Part shown: positions 37,992 to 46,992 of the stretch, in pieces
How positions within the stretch are numbered: the first letter of the stretch is position 1
Layout of the letters: each line of letters starts with the position of its first letter
NCBI RefSeq assembly: GCF_019703325.1
Contig: NZ_AP024819.1
Location: forward strand, 124,001 to 188,000
Source of the DNA: Helicobacter sp. NHP19-012
GTDB lineage: Bacteria; Campylobacterota; Campylobacteria; Campylobacterales; Helicobacteraceae
Length of the DNA: 64,000 nt
Direction of reading: 5' to 3'
The notes under the pieces: model-generated
What the model was told of the DNA's origin: nothing
Seen by the model: the letters and a program-made list of their open reading frames with translations, nothing else
The model's database searches: none
Made by a program: the position numbers and the translations under genes

Positions 37992-38708
37992 TTAAGCGGA
38001 TTGTGCGGTGTCTATGTATAAAATCCTACCACAATGCGGGCAAGTCAAAATGTCGCTGCTGCTTAAAACCTCGGCATAGGTGCGATCATTAATACGGATA
38101 AAGCACCCCCCACAAGCTTGCTTTTTCACACTCACAACGCAGGTGTTGCCCGCCCAACGGCGGATTTTCTCATAGAAGGCGATGAGTTTATGGTCCATTT
38201 TCAAGGTTAAATCTTGCTTTTCTTGGAAGATTCTTTGCTGTTGCTCTTTAATCTCGGCAGTTTCTGTCTCCACTTTCTGCTCGAGCGTGGCGATCTCTTG
38301 CTCCAAATCCTCTAAGGCACTTTGTAAGGTTTCCTGCAGCTTGCTCTTATGCGCGCTCTCTATCTGCAAGCGTTCGATCTCTTTGTTGGCTTGGTTCGCC
38401 CGTTCTTTGGTGATGTCCTCTTCAATGCCTAGAGAGCGTAACTCTCTTTCGCTTTTGACTTGAGAAATCTTTTTTTGGATGCTATCGACTTTGGCGTTGG
38501 TTTCGTACAAGGCTTGTTCGTTCTTTTGGATTTGTAGGTGCAAACTGCCTTTTTCTTCTTCAAGCAAGGCGTATTCTGCCTGCTTTTTCTGTCTTGTGGC
38601 TAGGGCTTTGTCTAAGTCGGCTCTCTTGGCTTTAATCAAGGGCTCTAAAGCTTCAATGTCTTTATCTAACTTGGCAATTTGGATCAACTGCACTAAGTGG
38701 GCGTTCAT
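37992..38708 (-). CDS. flgZ: Coiled-coil zinc-ribbon protein (FlgZ/HP0958-like RpoN chaperone)
   Basis: In H. pylori the counterpart stabilises sigma-54 and binds flagellin mRNA, so it links to flagellar gene expression. ATG 38708 gives 238 residues starting MNAHLVQLIQIAKLDKDIEAL; the longer frame to 38756 overlaps the next gene and is rejected. Residues 10-170 form a long antiparallel coiled coil. The C4 zinc ribbon uses CGGC and CPHCG. It lacks the short polar tail that I recall at the C-terminus of the H. pylori protein. Confidence 0.9.
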   Translation of the reverse strand: MNAHLVQLIQIAKLDKDIEALEPLIKAKRADLDKALATRQKKQAEYALLEEEKGSLHLQIQKNEQALYETNAKVDSIQKKISQVKSERELRSLGIEEDITKERANQANKEIERLQIESAHKSKLQETLQSALEDLEQEIATLEQKVETETAEIKEQQQRIFQEKQDLTLKMDHKLIAFYEKIRRWAGNTCVVSVKKQACGGCFIRINDRTYAEVLSSSDILTCPHCGRILYIDTAQSA

Positions 38709-38709
38709 G

Positions 38710-39465
38710 TCAAACCTTAAGTATAAATGGATTTTTACAATCGAGTAGTCTAACACACTTTACTTGAGATTGCAAAATGTAGGGCTCTAGCAAGTCTTTC
38801 AGCAAGGGTACAAAAAACTTTTCGCTCTCATAATGGGGGACTTCTAAGAGCGAAACCCCCACACTGAGAGCCTGCATGGCATCGTGGTGCTTGATGTCGC
38901 CCGTGATGAGGCAAAGATTGCTAGGGGGCTCTTTAAGCTCGTGTAAAACCCCACAGCCCGCCCCACACACCACAGCCACACGCTTAATTTTGGTTTTAGC
39001 GTCTGCTAGACGCACATAGGGCAGGTTTAAACGCTCTTGTACTTGCGTGGCTAAGTCCTCTAGGCTTATGGGGGCAATGTCAGCCACTAATGCCATGCCC
39101 TCCTCTTTGGTGTGGCTAAAGCCTAGAGTTTTGGCAAAGTAGGGGTTTAAATGGGTCTTGTCAAAATTCGTGTGTAGGGCTACAAGGGCACAAGATTTTT
39201 GTAACAACAAGGTGGCGATGTTAGCCGGGTAAAGGCTGGGGTTGAAGTTTTTAAAGGGTCTAAAAAATAGGGGGTGGTGAGTGAGCACCACGCTTTTAGG
39301 GGGCAACTCTTGCACTAACTCTAAAGTGAGCTCTAGGGCGATGGCGATGTTTTCATACGCAGCATGCAAACTGCCTAAATTCAGCCCCCCATTATCCCAA
39401 CTCTCTTGCAAAGCAAAGGGGCTTAGCTGGTCTAAAAAGGCAAGAAGTTCGTTTAACTTAAGCAT
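38710..39465 (-). CDS. Nif3-like dinuclear metal-centre protein
   Basis: A 251-residue member of the Nif3/DUF34 family, which binds two metal ions at conserved His and Glu residues; the substrate is not known, though a GTP cyclohydrolase-like role has been proposed. Metal-site motifs are [16 protein letters not shown], and C-terminal DIKHHDAM and HYESEKFFV. It overlaps glyQ by eight bases. H. pylori has the same gene pair. Confidence 0.9.
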   Translation of the reverse strand: MLKLNELLAFLDQLSPFALQESWDNGGLNLGSLHAAYENIAIALELTLELVQELPPKSVVLTHHPLFFRPFKNFNPSLYPANIATLLLQKSCALVALHTNFDKTHLNPYFAKTLGFSHTKEEGMALVADIAPISLEDLATQVQERLNLPYVRLADAKTKIKRVAVVCGAGCGVLHELKEPPSNLCLITGDIKHHDAMQALSVGVSLLEVPHYESEKFFVPLLKDLLEPYILQSQVKCVRLLDCKNPFILKV

Positions 39466-40339
39466 TTAGGCGGGCTAACCTCTCTGGCTCTTGCTCTTTG
39501 TATAACAAGGCACAGGCTTTGGCAAGCTCTCTAATTTTTAAAATGCACTCTTGGCGTTTAGCCACAGACAACGCCTTTCTAGCGTCTAGTACATTAAAAA
39601 AATGGCTAGAGAGCATCACAAAGTCGTAAGCCACTAGGGGCAGGTTTTGCTCTAAGCAACGCTTGGCTTCGGCTTGGTTGTTTTCAAAGCTAGCTTGCAA
39701 AAAGTCTAAATTGGCATGCGTGAAATGGTAATGGCTAAACTCAAACTCGCCCTCCAAATGCACCTCTTTATAATACACGGGCTTGTTATCTTTAAGCGTC
39801 CAAACAATGTCTAGCACCGAATCGACTTGCTGGATATAAGTCGCTAACCTCTCCACGCCATAGGTGATTTCTATGGGCGTGGGGCTGCAAGCAATCGAGC
39901 CCACTTGCTGAAAGTAGGTAAATTGCGTGATCTCCATGCCATCAAGCCACACCTCCCAGCCTAGCCCCCACGCCCCCAAAGTGGGCGACTCCCAGTTGTC
40001 CTCCACAAAGCGGATGTCGTGCTTACTAAAGTCAATGCCTAGAGCCTGCAAACTTTGTAAATACAGCTCTTGGATATTTAAGGGGCTTGGCTTGATTAAG
40101 ACTTGAAATTGGTAGTAACTGCCTAAGCGGTTAGGGTTCTCGCCATAACGCCCGTCTGTGGGACGGCGTGAAGGGGCGACATAGGCCACGCTCCACGGGG
40201 TGGAGTCTAAACTCCTTAGCAAGGTGGCAGGGTGGAAAGTCCCCGCCCCTGCCGGGATGTCATAGGGCTGTAAAAGGGTGCAACCCTGTTTCGCCCAAAA
40301 CTCTTGCAATTTCAATAAAATATTTGAAAAGGTCAGCAC
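39458..40339 (-). CDS. glyQ: Glycine-tRNA ligase alpha subunit
   Basis: The catalytic class II subunit of the tetrameric bacterial GlyRS. The 293-residue protein has [37 protein letters not shown] (motif 2 region), [18 protein letters not shown], and [13 protein letters not shown]. The beta subunit is encoded separately at 47-49 kb on the same strand, upstream of the cznABC genes. gpsA precedes it by 10 bases. Confidence 0.97.
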   Translation of the reverse strand: MLTFSNILLKLQEFWAKQGCTLLQPYDIPAGAGTFHPATLLRSLDSTPWSVAYVAPSRRPTDGRYGENPNRLGSYYQFQVLIKPSPLNIQELYLQSLQALGIDFSKHDIRFVEDNWESPTLGAWGLGWEVWLDGMEITQFTYFQQVGSIACSPTPIEITYGVERLATYIQQVDSVLDIVWTLKDNKPVYYKEVHLEGEFEFSHYHFTHANLDFLQASFENNQAEAKRCLEQNLPLVAYDFVMLSSHFFNVLDARKALSVAKRQECILKIRELAKACALLYKEQEPERLARLNA

Positions 40340-40349
40340 GGCGTTATCC

Positions 40350-41282
40350 TTAGCGTTTGATTAAGGCGGTCATGCTCTCTAGGGGGTTCTTGCCCTCTAA
40401 AAGCAGGTCTAATTCTTTAGCAATGGGGGCGTGGATACTCTCCCTTGTGGCGATTTGCACGATGGCTTTGGTGGTTTTGATCCCCTCAGCGACTTCTTGC
40501 AACTCTTCTATAATCGTGGCTAAGGGCTTGCAAGCGGCGATGCCTAGCCCTACGCGGTAATTGCGTGAAAGCACAGAATTGGCGGTTAAAAACAAATCCC
40601 CCGCCCCAGACAAGCCTAAAAAAGTTTCCATTTTGCCCCCAAAATGTGCCCCAAAACGGCTCATTTCCACAAGCCCCCTTGAGAGCAAACTCGCCTTAGC
40701 CCCCTGCCCTAACTCCAGCCCATCGCACACCCCAGCGGCGATAGCGATCACATTTTTATATGCCCCGGCGATCTCAGCTCCCCTAATGTCCTCGTGGATG
40801 TAAGAGCGGATGAAGGTGGGCAAACAGCTAGCATAGGCACTAGCCAGCGTGGCATTGTTGGAGTGTATCGCTAAAGCACAGGGCAAGCTTGCCACAATCT
40901 CTTTAGCAAAGCTAGGGCCTGCCAAATAACAAATGTTTTGGCTGTCTAAAAACGCCTCGGCAATTTGGCTCACAAAACACCCCCCGATCTCAACCCCCTT
41001 AGCGGCGATCAACACCCGAGAGTGGGGGGGCAGTTTTGCCCTTTCAAACCACGCCCTCAAATGCTGTACGCTGATGGCAATGACAAATAAATCCGCCTCT
41101 AACGCCTCTTGTAACACACATTGCGTGATGGGCTCGTGCCCCTTTAGCACTAAGTCTTTGTTTAAGGGCATGAGTAAGGGCGTTAAATCCTGTCTTGAAA
41201 CGATTTGGATGGAGTTTTTATGCCCCAAAGCAAAGGCTAAAGCCCGTCCCCATGCCCCTCCGCCAAAAACCGCAACGCGCAT
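40350..41282 (-). CDS. gpsA: Glycerol-3-phosphate dehydrogenase [NAD(P)+]
   Basis: Makes sn-glycerol-3-phosphate for phospholipids. ATG 41282 is chosen over 41288 because AAAGG lies six bases before it; this gives 310 residues starting [17 protein letters not shown] (Rossmann loop). AGPSFAKEI, the catalytic Lys in [21 protein letters not shown] and RNYRVG follow. It precedes glyQ by 10 bases, and a DUF3240-like gene ends 35 bases upstream. Confidence 0.95.
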   Translation of the reverse strand: MRVAVFGGGAWGRALAFALGHKNSIQIVSRQDLTPLLMPLNKDLVLKGHEPITQCVLQEALEADLFVIAISVQHLRAWFERAKLPPHSRVLIAAKGVEIGGCFVSQIAEAFLDSQNICYLAGPSFAKEIVASLPCALAIHSNNATLASAYASCLPTFIRSYIHEDIRGAEIAGAYKNVIAIAAGVCDGLELGQGAKASLLSRGLVEMSRFGAHFGGKMETFLGLSGAGDLFLTANSVLSRNYRVGLGIAACKPLATIIEELQEVAEGIKTTKAIVQIATRESIHAPIAKELDLLLEGKNPLESMTALIKR

Positions 41283-41317
41283 AGCCATCCTTTCAAAAAT
41301 GCCTATTCTAGCATGTT

Positions 41318-41608
41318 CTAAGCTAGGGGTGTGGAGATTGCCCCAAGGGGGATTAAATACAAAGTCGCCTCTTTACTCAAGGCTTGCATTTGCCTAGCTA
41401 ACATGTCCGCCCGCTCCTCTTCTAAATAGAGCTTAAAGAGCCCATAGTCCTTGCGTCCGCTCACCTGCTCCTTCTCGCTTTTTAACAGCGTAGAAGTGGC
41501 GTAGGCAAAACACTCCCCAAAGTAAAAATCCTCATGCCCGTGGGCGAACAAGTGATCCACGATCATATCCTTGATCGCCAAGTCCGCATAAATCTCCACT
41601 AAAACCAT
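41318..41608 (-). CDS. DUF3240-like small protein downstream of the RND pump
   Basis: A protein of about 96 residues beginning [20 protein letters not shown] with a ferredoxin-like/PII-like beta-alpha pattern. Such short proteins commonly follow CzcA-type pump genes and may act as metal-dependent regulators; this is an inference. The ATG is embedded in the stop of the pump gene (TGATG). [12 protein letters not shown] contains His and Cys that could bind metal. The longer frame up to 41782 runs antisense-like through the pump gene and is rejected. Confidence 0.75.
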   Translation of the reverse strand: MVLVEIYADLAIKDMIVDHLFAHGHEDFYFGECFAYATSTLLKSEKEQVSGRKDYGLFKLYLEEERADMLARQMQALSKEATLYLIPLGAISTPLA

Positions 41609-44600
41609 CACACCACTTTTAATTTTTTCGCTAAAAGCATGAACATCGGGGGCAAGAGCAGGAGCGTTAAAATGCTCGAAGTGGCAAGTCCGCCTAAAAC
41701 CACGATCGCTAAGGGCTTTTGCACTTCTGAGCCCACGCCATGGGAGAGCAACAAGGGGATTAAGCCTAGCCCGGCAATGCACGCGGTCATTAACACGGGG
41801 CGCAAACGCCTTTTAGCCCCCTCAAACACAACCTCTTCTATGCTCTTACCTTGCCTTAGTAGCTCTCTAAAATAGCCTACCATCACCACACCATTTAACA
41901 CTGCAATCCCAAAGAGCGCGATGAAACCCACGCTGGCAGGCACTGAGATGTATTCATGGCTGGCAAAAAGGGCAATAAGTCCGCCTGTGATCGCAAAGGG
42001 GACATTTAATAAAATGAGTAGCGATAAAGGCACGCTTTTAAAGGTGAAAAATAAAATAAAGAAAATCACTAAAATGCTTAAGGGGATCACGGTGGCTAGG
42101 CGTTTGTTTGCCCGCTCTTGGTTTTCAAACTGCCCGCCGTAGGTGATGTAGTAGTTTGGGGGCAGTTGCACCTTTTCAGCGATCTTTTGGCGCGCCTCTT
42201 GCACGAAACCGCCCAAGTCCCGCCCCACGACATTGCTTCGAACCACGCTCACCCTCTTGCTGTTTTCGCGCACAATCGCCACGGGACCATCAACTTCTGT
42301 AATGTTCGCAATAGAAGTGATCGGCACGGCAAAACCTCTATTAGAAGTCATCTCAAGGCTTTTTAATAAAGTGGCATTCGAGGCGATGTCCTTGTTTTGG
42401 CGGATGATGACCGGGGTGCGTGAAATGCCCGTGGGGATGTACTCCACAACGATGCCCTCTAGGGCGGATTTCAAAAACTTAGCAAACTCATCGCTAGTGA
42501 TACCTACATTTGCCATAGAGTCCCTATCTGGCGTGACATACAGATAATTCACACCCTTATTTAGGGTTGTAAACACCTCGTCCGAGCCCTTGATGCCTTT
42601 AATCACCTCCACAATCTGGGCACTCAAGTCATTGAGCTTTTCGATGTCGTCGCCAAAGACTTTAATCGCCAAGTCCCCTCTAACGCCGGTGAGCATTTCA
42701 GACACGCGCATTTCAATGGGCTGGGTGAAAGCGAAGTTGATCCCCTTGTAATCCTGCAAGCTTGCCAAAATCTTGTCTAGCAACTCTTGCTTGGTCTTCA
42801 CGCTCCATTGCTCTTTGGGGAGGTAGGAGATGAACATGTCGGTGTGATTAAGCCCGTCTAAGTCCAGTCCTAGCTCGTCTGAGCCCGTGCGTGCCACGAT
42901 CATTTTCACCTCTTTGACCTTGTCTTTAATGGTCTTTTCAATGCGTAAAACCAAATCCTTAGATTGGTCGAGTGAGATGGAGGGCACCGTGTGCACACTT
43001 AAAACACTACTGCCCTCATCTAAGTTTGGCATAAAGGTCTTGCCTACAAAGGGGAAAAGAGACAGACTAGATACTAAAAAAATAAGCGCCCCGATGAGCA
43101 TGGTTTTGGGATTTTTGAGGGCAAATTGCAAAGTGGGCGTGTAAAGCCAATAAAAAAAGCGCGTGAGTGGGGTTTCTTTGTGCGCCTGCACTTTAAGCAC
43201 CATAGAGCTAATCACCGGAACCACAGTGATGGCTAAAACCAAAGTCCCCAAGAGCGCAAACACAATGCTAGTGGCTAGGGGCACAAACATTTTGCCCTCA
43301 ATGCCCTCTAAGGACATGATGGGCACGAAAAACACAATAATGATGATGACCCCGCTCACCACGGACACGGCAATCTCTTTAGAGGAGCGGTAAATGGTGT
43401 GGAGTTTCGTGGTGCTGGTGTGGGTGCTTAATTTTTCAAAGGCGTTTTCCACCACCACCACCGCCGAGTCGATGAGCATGCCTATGGCGATGATGAGCCC
43501 ACCCAAACTCATTAAATTTAAGGTCATGTGGTTGAGCTTGATGAGAATGAACGCCACACTTAAACTCAAGGGCAAGATCACACCCACAGCGATGCTCGCG
43601 CGGAAATTACCCAAGAATAAAAATAGCGTGATGATGATGAGTACAATGGCTTCAATCAAGGTTTTTGTAACGGTGCTGATGGCTTTTTTTGTAAATTCGG
43701 ATCTGTCGTAAAAGATGTGCGTGTGCACGCCGGCGGGCAGTAAGGGCTTGATCTCCTTGTCTAGTTTGGCACGCACGGCTTTAATGATGGTGCTGGAGTT
43801 TGCCCCTTTGAGCGAAAGCACGAGCCCCTCTGTGGTTTCACCGATCCCGTTTTTCGTGACAAAGCCCAGTCTTGTGCGTGAGGATACAATGACTTTAGCA
43901 AAATCCCTAATGTGTAAAAAGCCCTTTTTGGTGGAGATGGTGATGTCGCCAATCTCCTCAGGGGTTAGGGCGATGGTTTGGATTTTAACCAAGTAGGTTT
44001 CACCATCGCGATCGACCCGCCCCGCTCCGCTGTTGCTTAAATTCGCCTCTAGGGTGTGCTCTAAATCGCTGATAGAAATGCCCAGCCTTGCCATGTCGTC
44101 GAAGTCGGGTACCACCACAAAAGCACGGCTAAACCCCCCGATGGAATTGACATCGGCAATCCCGGGGATCGTGCGCAGCATGGGCTTGATGAGAAAGTCT
44201 AATAACTGCCTTTTGTCAATGTCGTCCAAATTGCCATCGATCGTAAACATTAAGATGTCAGATAGGGGGGTTACAATGGGCTCCATCCCCCCTTCTAAAT
44301 CGGGGGGCAAGTCGGGCAACACTAAGGAAAGTTTTTCATTCACAATGTTACGGGCTAAATAAATGTCCATGTTGTCGTCAAAGTCGATCGTGATGTCGCA
44401 CACGGAATACTTAGAAGTGCTCCTTAAGGACTTCTCCCCCTTTAACCCTAGCAACTCTAACTCCAAAGGGCGGACGACATTGTTTTCCATCTCTTCGGGC
44501 GAACTGCCCGGCAGTTTTAACACGATCTTTACCTGCGTAGGAGACATGTCGGGAAAGGCATCTATGGGGGTGGTAAAAAAGCTGTAAAGCCCAAAGAGCA

Positions 44601-44673
44601 AGAGCAAAAAGGCACAAATGAGCACAACCACACGCTGTCTTAGGGCAAATTCAATGAGAGAGGCTAGCATCAA
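41608..44673 (-). CDS. cznA: CzcA/CznA-type heavy-metal efflux RND pump
   Basis: A proton-driven inner-membrane pump for divalent metals (Cd, Zn, Ni in H. pylori CznA). The 1021-residue protein has the RND fold: an N-terminal helix, two periplasmic loops and twelve helices. Visible motifs are TPIDAFPDMSPTQVKI, ALRTI-like GIADVNSIGGF, the helix-4 block IGMLIDSAVVVVENAFEKL, which contains the proton-relay Asp, and GIAVLNGVVMVGYF near the end. It overlaps cznB by four bases. Confidence 0.94.
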   Translation of the reverse strand: MMLASLIEFALRQRVVVLICAFLLLLFGLYSFFTTPIDAFPDMSPTQVKIVLKLPGSSPEEMENNVVRPLELELLGLKGEKSLRSTSKYSVCDITIDFDDNMDIYLARNIVNEKLSLVLPDLPPDLEGGMEPIVTPLSDILMFTIDGNLDDIDKRQLLDFLIKPMLRTIPGIADVNSIGGFSRAFVVVPDFDDMARLGISISDLEHTLEANLSNSGAGRVDRDGETYLVKIQTIALTPEEIGDITISTKKGFLHIRDFAKVIVSSRTRLGFVTKNGIGETTEGLVLSLKGANSSTIIKAVRAKLDKEIKPLLPAGVHTHIFYDRSEFTKKAISTVTKTLIEAIVLIIITLFLFLGNFRASIAVGVILPLSLSVAFILIKLNHMTLNLMSLGGLIIAIGMLIDSAVVVVENAFEKLSTHTSTTKLHTIYRSSKEIAVSVVSGVIIIIVFFVPIMSLEGIEGKMFVPLATSIVFALLGTLVLAITVVPVISSMVLKVQAHKETPLTRFFYWLYTPTLQFALKNPKTMLIGALIFLVSSLSLFPFVGKTFMPNLDEGSSVLSVHTVPSISLDQSKDLVLRIEKTIKDKVKEVKMIVARTGSDELGLDLDGLNHTDMFISYLPKEQWSVKTKQELLDKILASLQDYKGINFAFTQPIEMRVSEMLTGVRGDLAIKVFGDDIEKLNDLSAQIVEVIKGIKGSDEVFTTLNKGVNYLYVTPDRDSMANVGITSDEFAKFLKSALEGIVVEYIPTGISRTPVIIRQNKDIASNATLLKSLEMTSNRGFAVPITSIANITEVDGPVAIVRENSKRVSVVRSNVVGRDLGGFVQEARQKIAEKVQLPPNYYITYGGQFENQERANKRLATVIPLSILVIFFILFFTFKSVPLSLLILLNVPFAITGGLIALFASHEYISVPASVGFIALFGIAVLNGVVMVGYFRELLRQGKSIEEVVFEGAKRRLRPVLMTACIAGLGLIPLLLSHGVGSEVQKPLAIVVLGGLATSSILTLLLLPPMFMLLAKKLKVV

Positions 44674-45734
44674 TCGTCGTCCCCTAAGTTATTGACAATG
44701 CCCTTTAAGCTCACCAAAGCCCCCGTGGCGACTTTGGCATGCGGGTTGATGTTTTTACTGCTGATGACAAAGACATGGTTGCGCTCTTCAATGACCCGCA
44801 CTGCAGTGGGCATGAAACCCTTTTTTGTGCGCACGAAAATCAAATAATCTTGGTCGTTTTTAATGACGGCACTGGAGGGGATAAAAAGCGAATTTTTGGG
44901 TTTTGCCCCCTCAATGTAGACATCGGTCGTCTCGCCCACATGGAAATTGCCTGCCTCGATGCGGGCGGTGGCCAAAATGGTGTTGGAGCTTTTGTCTAGC
45001 ACAACGGATATGCTTTGGATTTTACCAATGGCGTTGCCCATTTGGTCGAACACCTGCGACCCGCGCTTGATGTAGCGCGACAAGCTCACGGGGAGTTTTA
45101 TGCGGGCGATGAGGTCGTTATTCTCTGAAATGCGGATGTAGGTCGTGAAAGGCAGTATCTTTTCGCCTAAGACTTTGGGGGCGATGGAGAGAATTCCGCT
45201 GTTGCGGGCGATGATTCGAAACCCATACAGCCCTAAAGGGTCTTTAGGATCGATGCCAAAATTGGCAAAGGTCGTTTCGAGTTGGCGCACCTTAAGGCTC
45301 ATCTCTTCGCTGATTAAAAAGCTGTTTTGGTATTCCCTCTTGGCGATCACACCCTGCTTGTAAAGTTCGTGGTCTTTAGTGCTGACATCTAAAGCGACCT
45401 TTAATTTGTTTTGGTTGTTTTGCAACTCAAAGTAAAGGTTGCTCAAATCAATGGAGCTGATCTCGCAGATGAGATCGCCCCTATGCACGAACTCGCCCTC
45501 GTTTTTGTAAATCGCCACGACTGTGGCGTTGAAGCTTAGGCTTTGGATCACGGTGTGTTTGAGGTTGAGGTTATTAAAATCGATGGCGGCACTGAAGGGC
45601 AGACCGCGTGTGGCAAATTTTTGATCCAAAGACACCACCTTAAGCCCCAAACTTTCAATTTGTTTGGGAGTTAGTGCAATCTCTTCATAAGCCTGCAACG
45701 CACAAAAGCACAAAAGAAAAATGAAAGCTTTCAA
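44670..45734 (-). CDS. cznB: Periplasmic adaptor of the metal efflux RND system
   Basis: The membrane-fusion protein that bridges the pump and the outer-membrane channel. The 354-residue protein has a signal peptide (MKAFIFLLCFCALQAYEE), a lipoyl-like half motif with VVAIYKNEGEFVHRGDLICEI, a coiled-coil hairpin in the middle, and a beta-barrel/MP end with VGETTDVYIEGAK. The ends overlap cznC and cznA by four bases each, indicating a single translationally coupled unit. Confidence 0.9.
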   Translation of the reverse strand: MKAFIFLLCFCALQAYEEIALTPKQIESLGLKVVSLDQKFATRGLPFSAAIDFNNLNLKHTVIQSLSFNATVVAIYKNEGEFVHRGDLICEISSIDLSNLYFELQNNQNKLKVALDVSTKDHELYKQGVIAKREYQNSFLISEEMSLKVRQLETTFANFGIDPKDPLGLYGFRIIARNSGILSIAPKVLGEKILPFTTYIRISENNDLIARIKLPVSLSRYIKRGSQVFDQMGNAIGKIQSISVVLDKSSNTILATARIEAGNFHVGETTDVYIEGAKPKNSLFIPSSAVIKNDQDYLIFVRTKKGFMPTAVRVIEERNHVFVISSKNINPHAKVATGALVSLKGIVNNLGDDD

Positions 45735-46990
45735 TACACATTCCCTATGCGTGTGAGGGTTTGGCCCAAAGTTTCCTCCAAAAGAGCGGTGATATTGACA
45801 TATTCAATCCGCGCCTCAGCTAGAGCAATCAGTGCGTCCATGTAGGCATTTTGGTAAAAAAGATATTCAAAGAGCCCGATTTTTTGCGCCTCGTAGGCAA
45901 CCCGTCCCATTTCCATGAGTTTTGCCTTATTGTCGATCGCATCGATTTGGATTTTAATGTAGCGTTCTTTGGTTTGTAATTGGTCTAAATAGGCGTTGAC
46001 GTTGATGTGGATGTTGCGCTTCATCACTTCGTTTTGCGCCCGTGCGCCGTTTTCCAACGCCATAAACTTGCGCTTCAAATGGATATTTTTGGGCGTTATG
46101 GGTAGGGGGATGTAAAATTCCATCGACAAATTGGTGGCTGAGTTATAGCTTTCTGTCCCCAAACCAAATTCAAAATTATGAAAAACATCCCGATTAGCTA
46201 AATTCGCATTGACACGGTAGTCCTTGGCGGTCAGATCCAACACTTGCACATATAAAGAGTGCTGTAAAACCCTTTCTAGCGCCTGTTCGCCCAAATGCAC
46301 ATACTCAAACTTCAACTCAGGGATTTTAATTTGGTGCTCTTGATCCACAAAGCTAGAAAAACGGGCGTTCTGCCCGATCGGATCGACGATGGCAAGCATG
46401 GTGTTTAAGGTGCGCTCTTGGTTAATGATGAGTGTTTCCATATTGATTTTAGCGAGTTTGGACTCCAAATAAGAGTTTTTAAAGTTGATGTAGTCTTTTT
46501 TAGACATGCTCCCCGCGGCGACTTTTGCTTTTGCCGCATCGAGTTGGGAGTGGAAGATTTGTTCGCGTCTAGCGTAAATGTTGTGTTTTTCGATGTTTAA
46601 AATGTAGTTAAGATACAGCCTTTTTGCCCCAATGAAAGCTAAATTACGGCTGAGTTCATAGCTCTTGCGGTATTGCACATTCTTAATGGATAAACTGCGC
46701 GCTAAGAGACGGCTAACCCACGGCAACTTTGGCGTGATCATTAAAACCGTGCGGGGTTGGGCTTCTGCAATACCTTGGTAGTTGCGCACCATAGAGGTTT
46801 CATTGGAGATGTAAGGAAAGTCCCACGCATTGGTGGATTTTTGCTCTTCTAAGAGGCTGATAAAAGTTGCCTTTTTTTGGATGAGCTCCATAGAGTTGCG
46901 CTCCACCCGCTTAAAAAACTCGGCTAAAGTGAAACTGCGCCCACTTAAAGCTGCGAGCCACAACCCCCACAACAACAAAGCTAAGCGCAT
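45731..46990 (-). CDS. cznC: TolC-like outer-membrane channel of the metal efflux system
   Basis: The outer-membrane factor of the CznABC efflux pump. The 419-residue protein has a signal peptide (LALLLWGLWLAALSGRS) and long amphipathic helices typical of the OEP family, including LNYILNIEKHNIYARREQIF and EARIEYVNITALLEETLGQ. It starts two bases after the glyS stop, so the pump genes may be transcribed with glyS, an arrangement I recall from H. pylori. Confidence 0.88.
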   Translation of the reverse strand: MRLALLLWGLWLAALSGRSFTLAEFFKRVERNSMELIQKKATFISLLEEQKSTNAWDFPYISNETSMVRNYQGIAEAQPRTVLMITPKLPWVSRLLARSLSIKNVQYRKSYELSRNLAFIGAKRLYLNYILNIEKHNIYARREQIFHSQLDAAKAKVAAGSMSKKDYINFKNSYLESKLAKINMETLIINQERTLNTMLAIVDPIGQNARFSSFVDQEHQIKIPELKFEYVHLGEQALERVLQHSLYVQVLDLTAKDYRVNANLANRDVFHNFEFGLGTESYNSATNLSMEFYIPLPITPKNIHLKRKFMALENGARAQNEVMKRNIHINVNAYLDQLQTKERYIKIQIDAIDNKAKLMEMGRVAYEAQKIGLFEYLFYQNAYMDALIALAEARIEYVNITALLEETLGQTLTRIGNVY

Positions 46991-46992
46991 GC

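Noticed and set aside
43163..44587. Several open frames antisense to the RND pump gene
   Set aside because: They are shadows of a long, well-conserved gene; composition follows the opposite strand's codon use.
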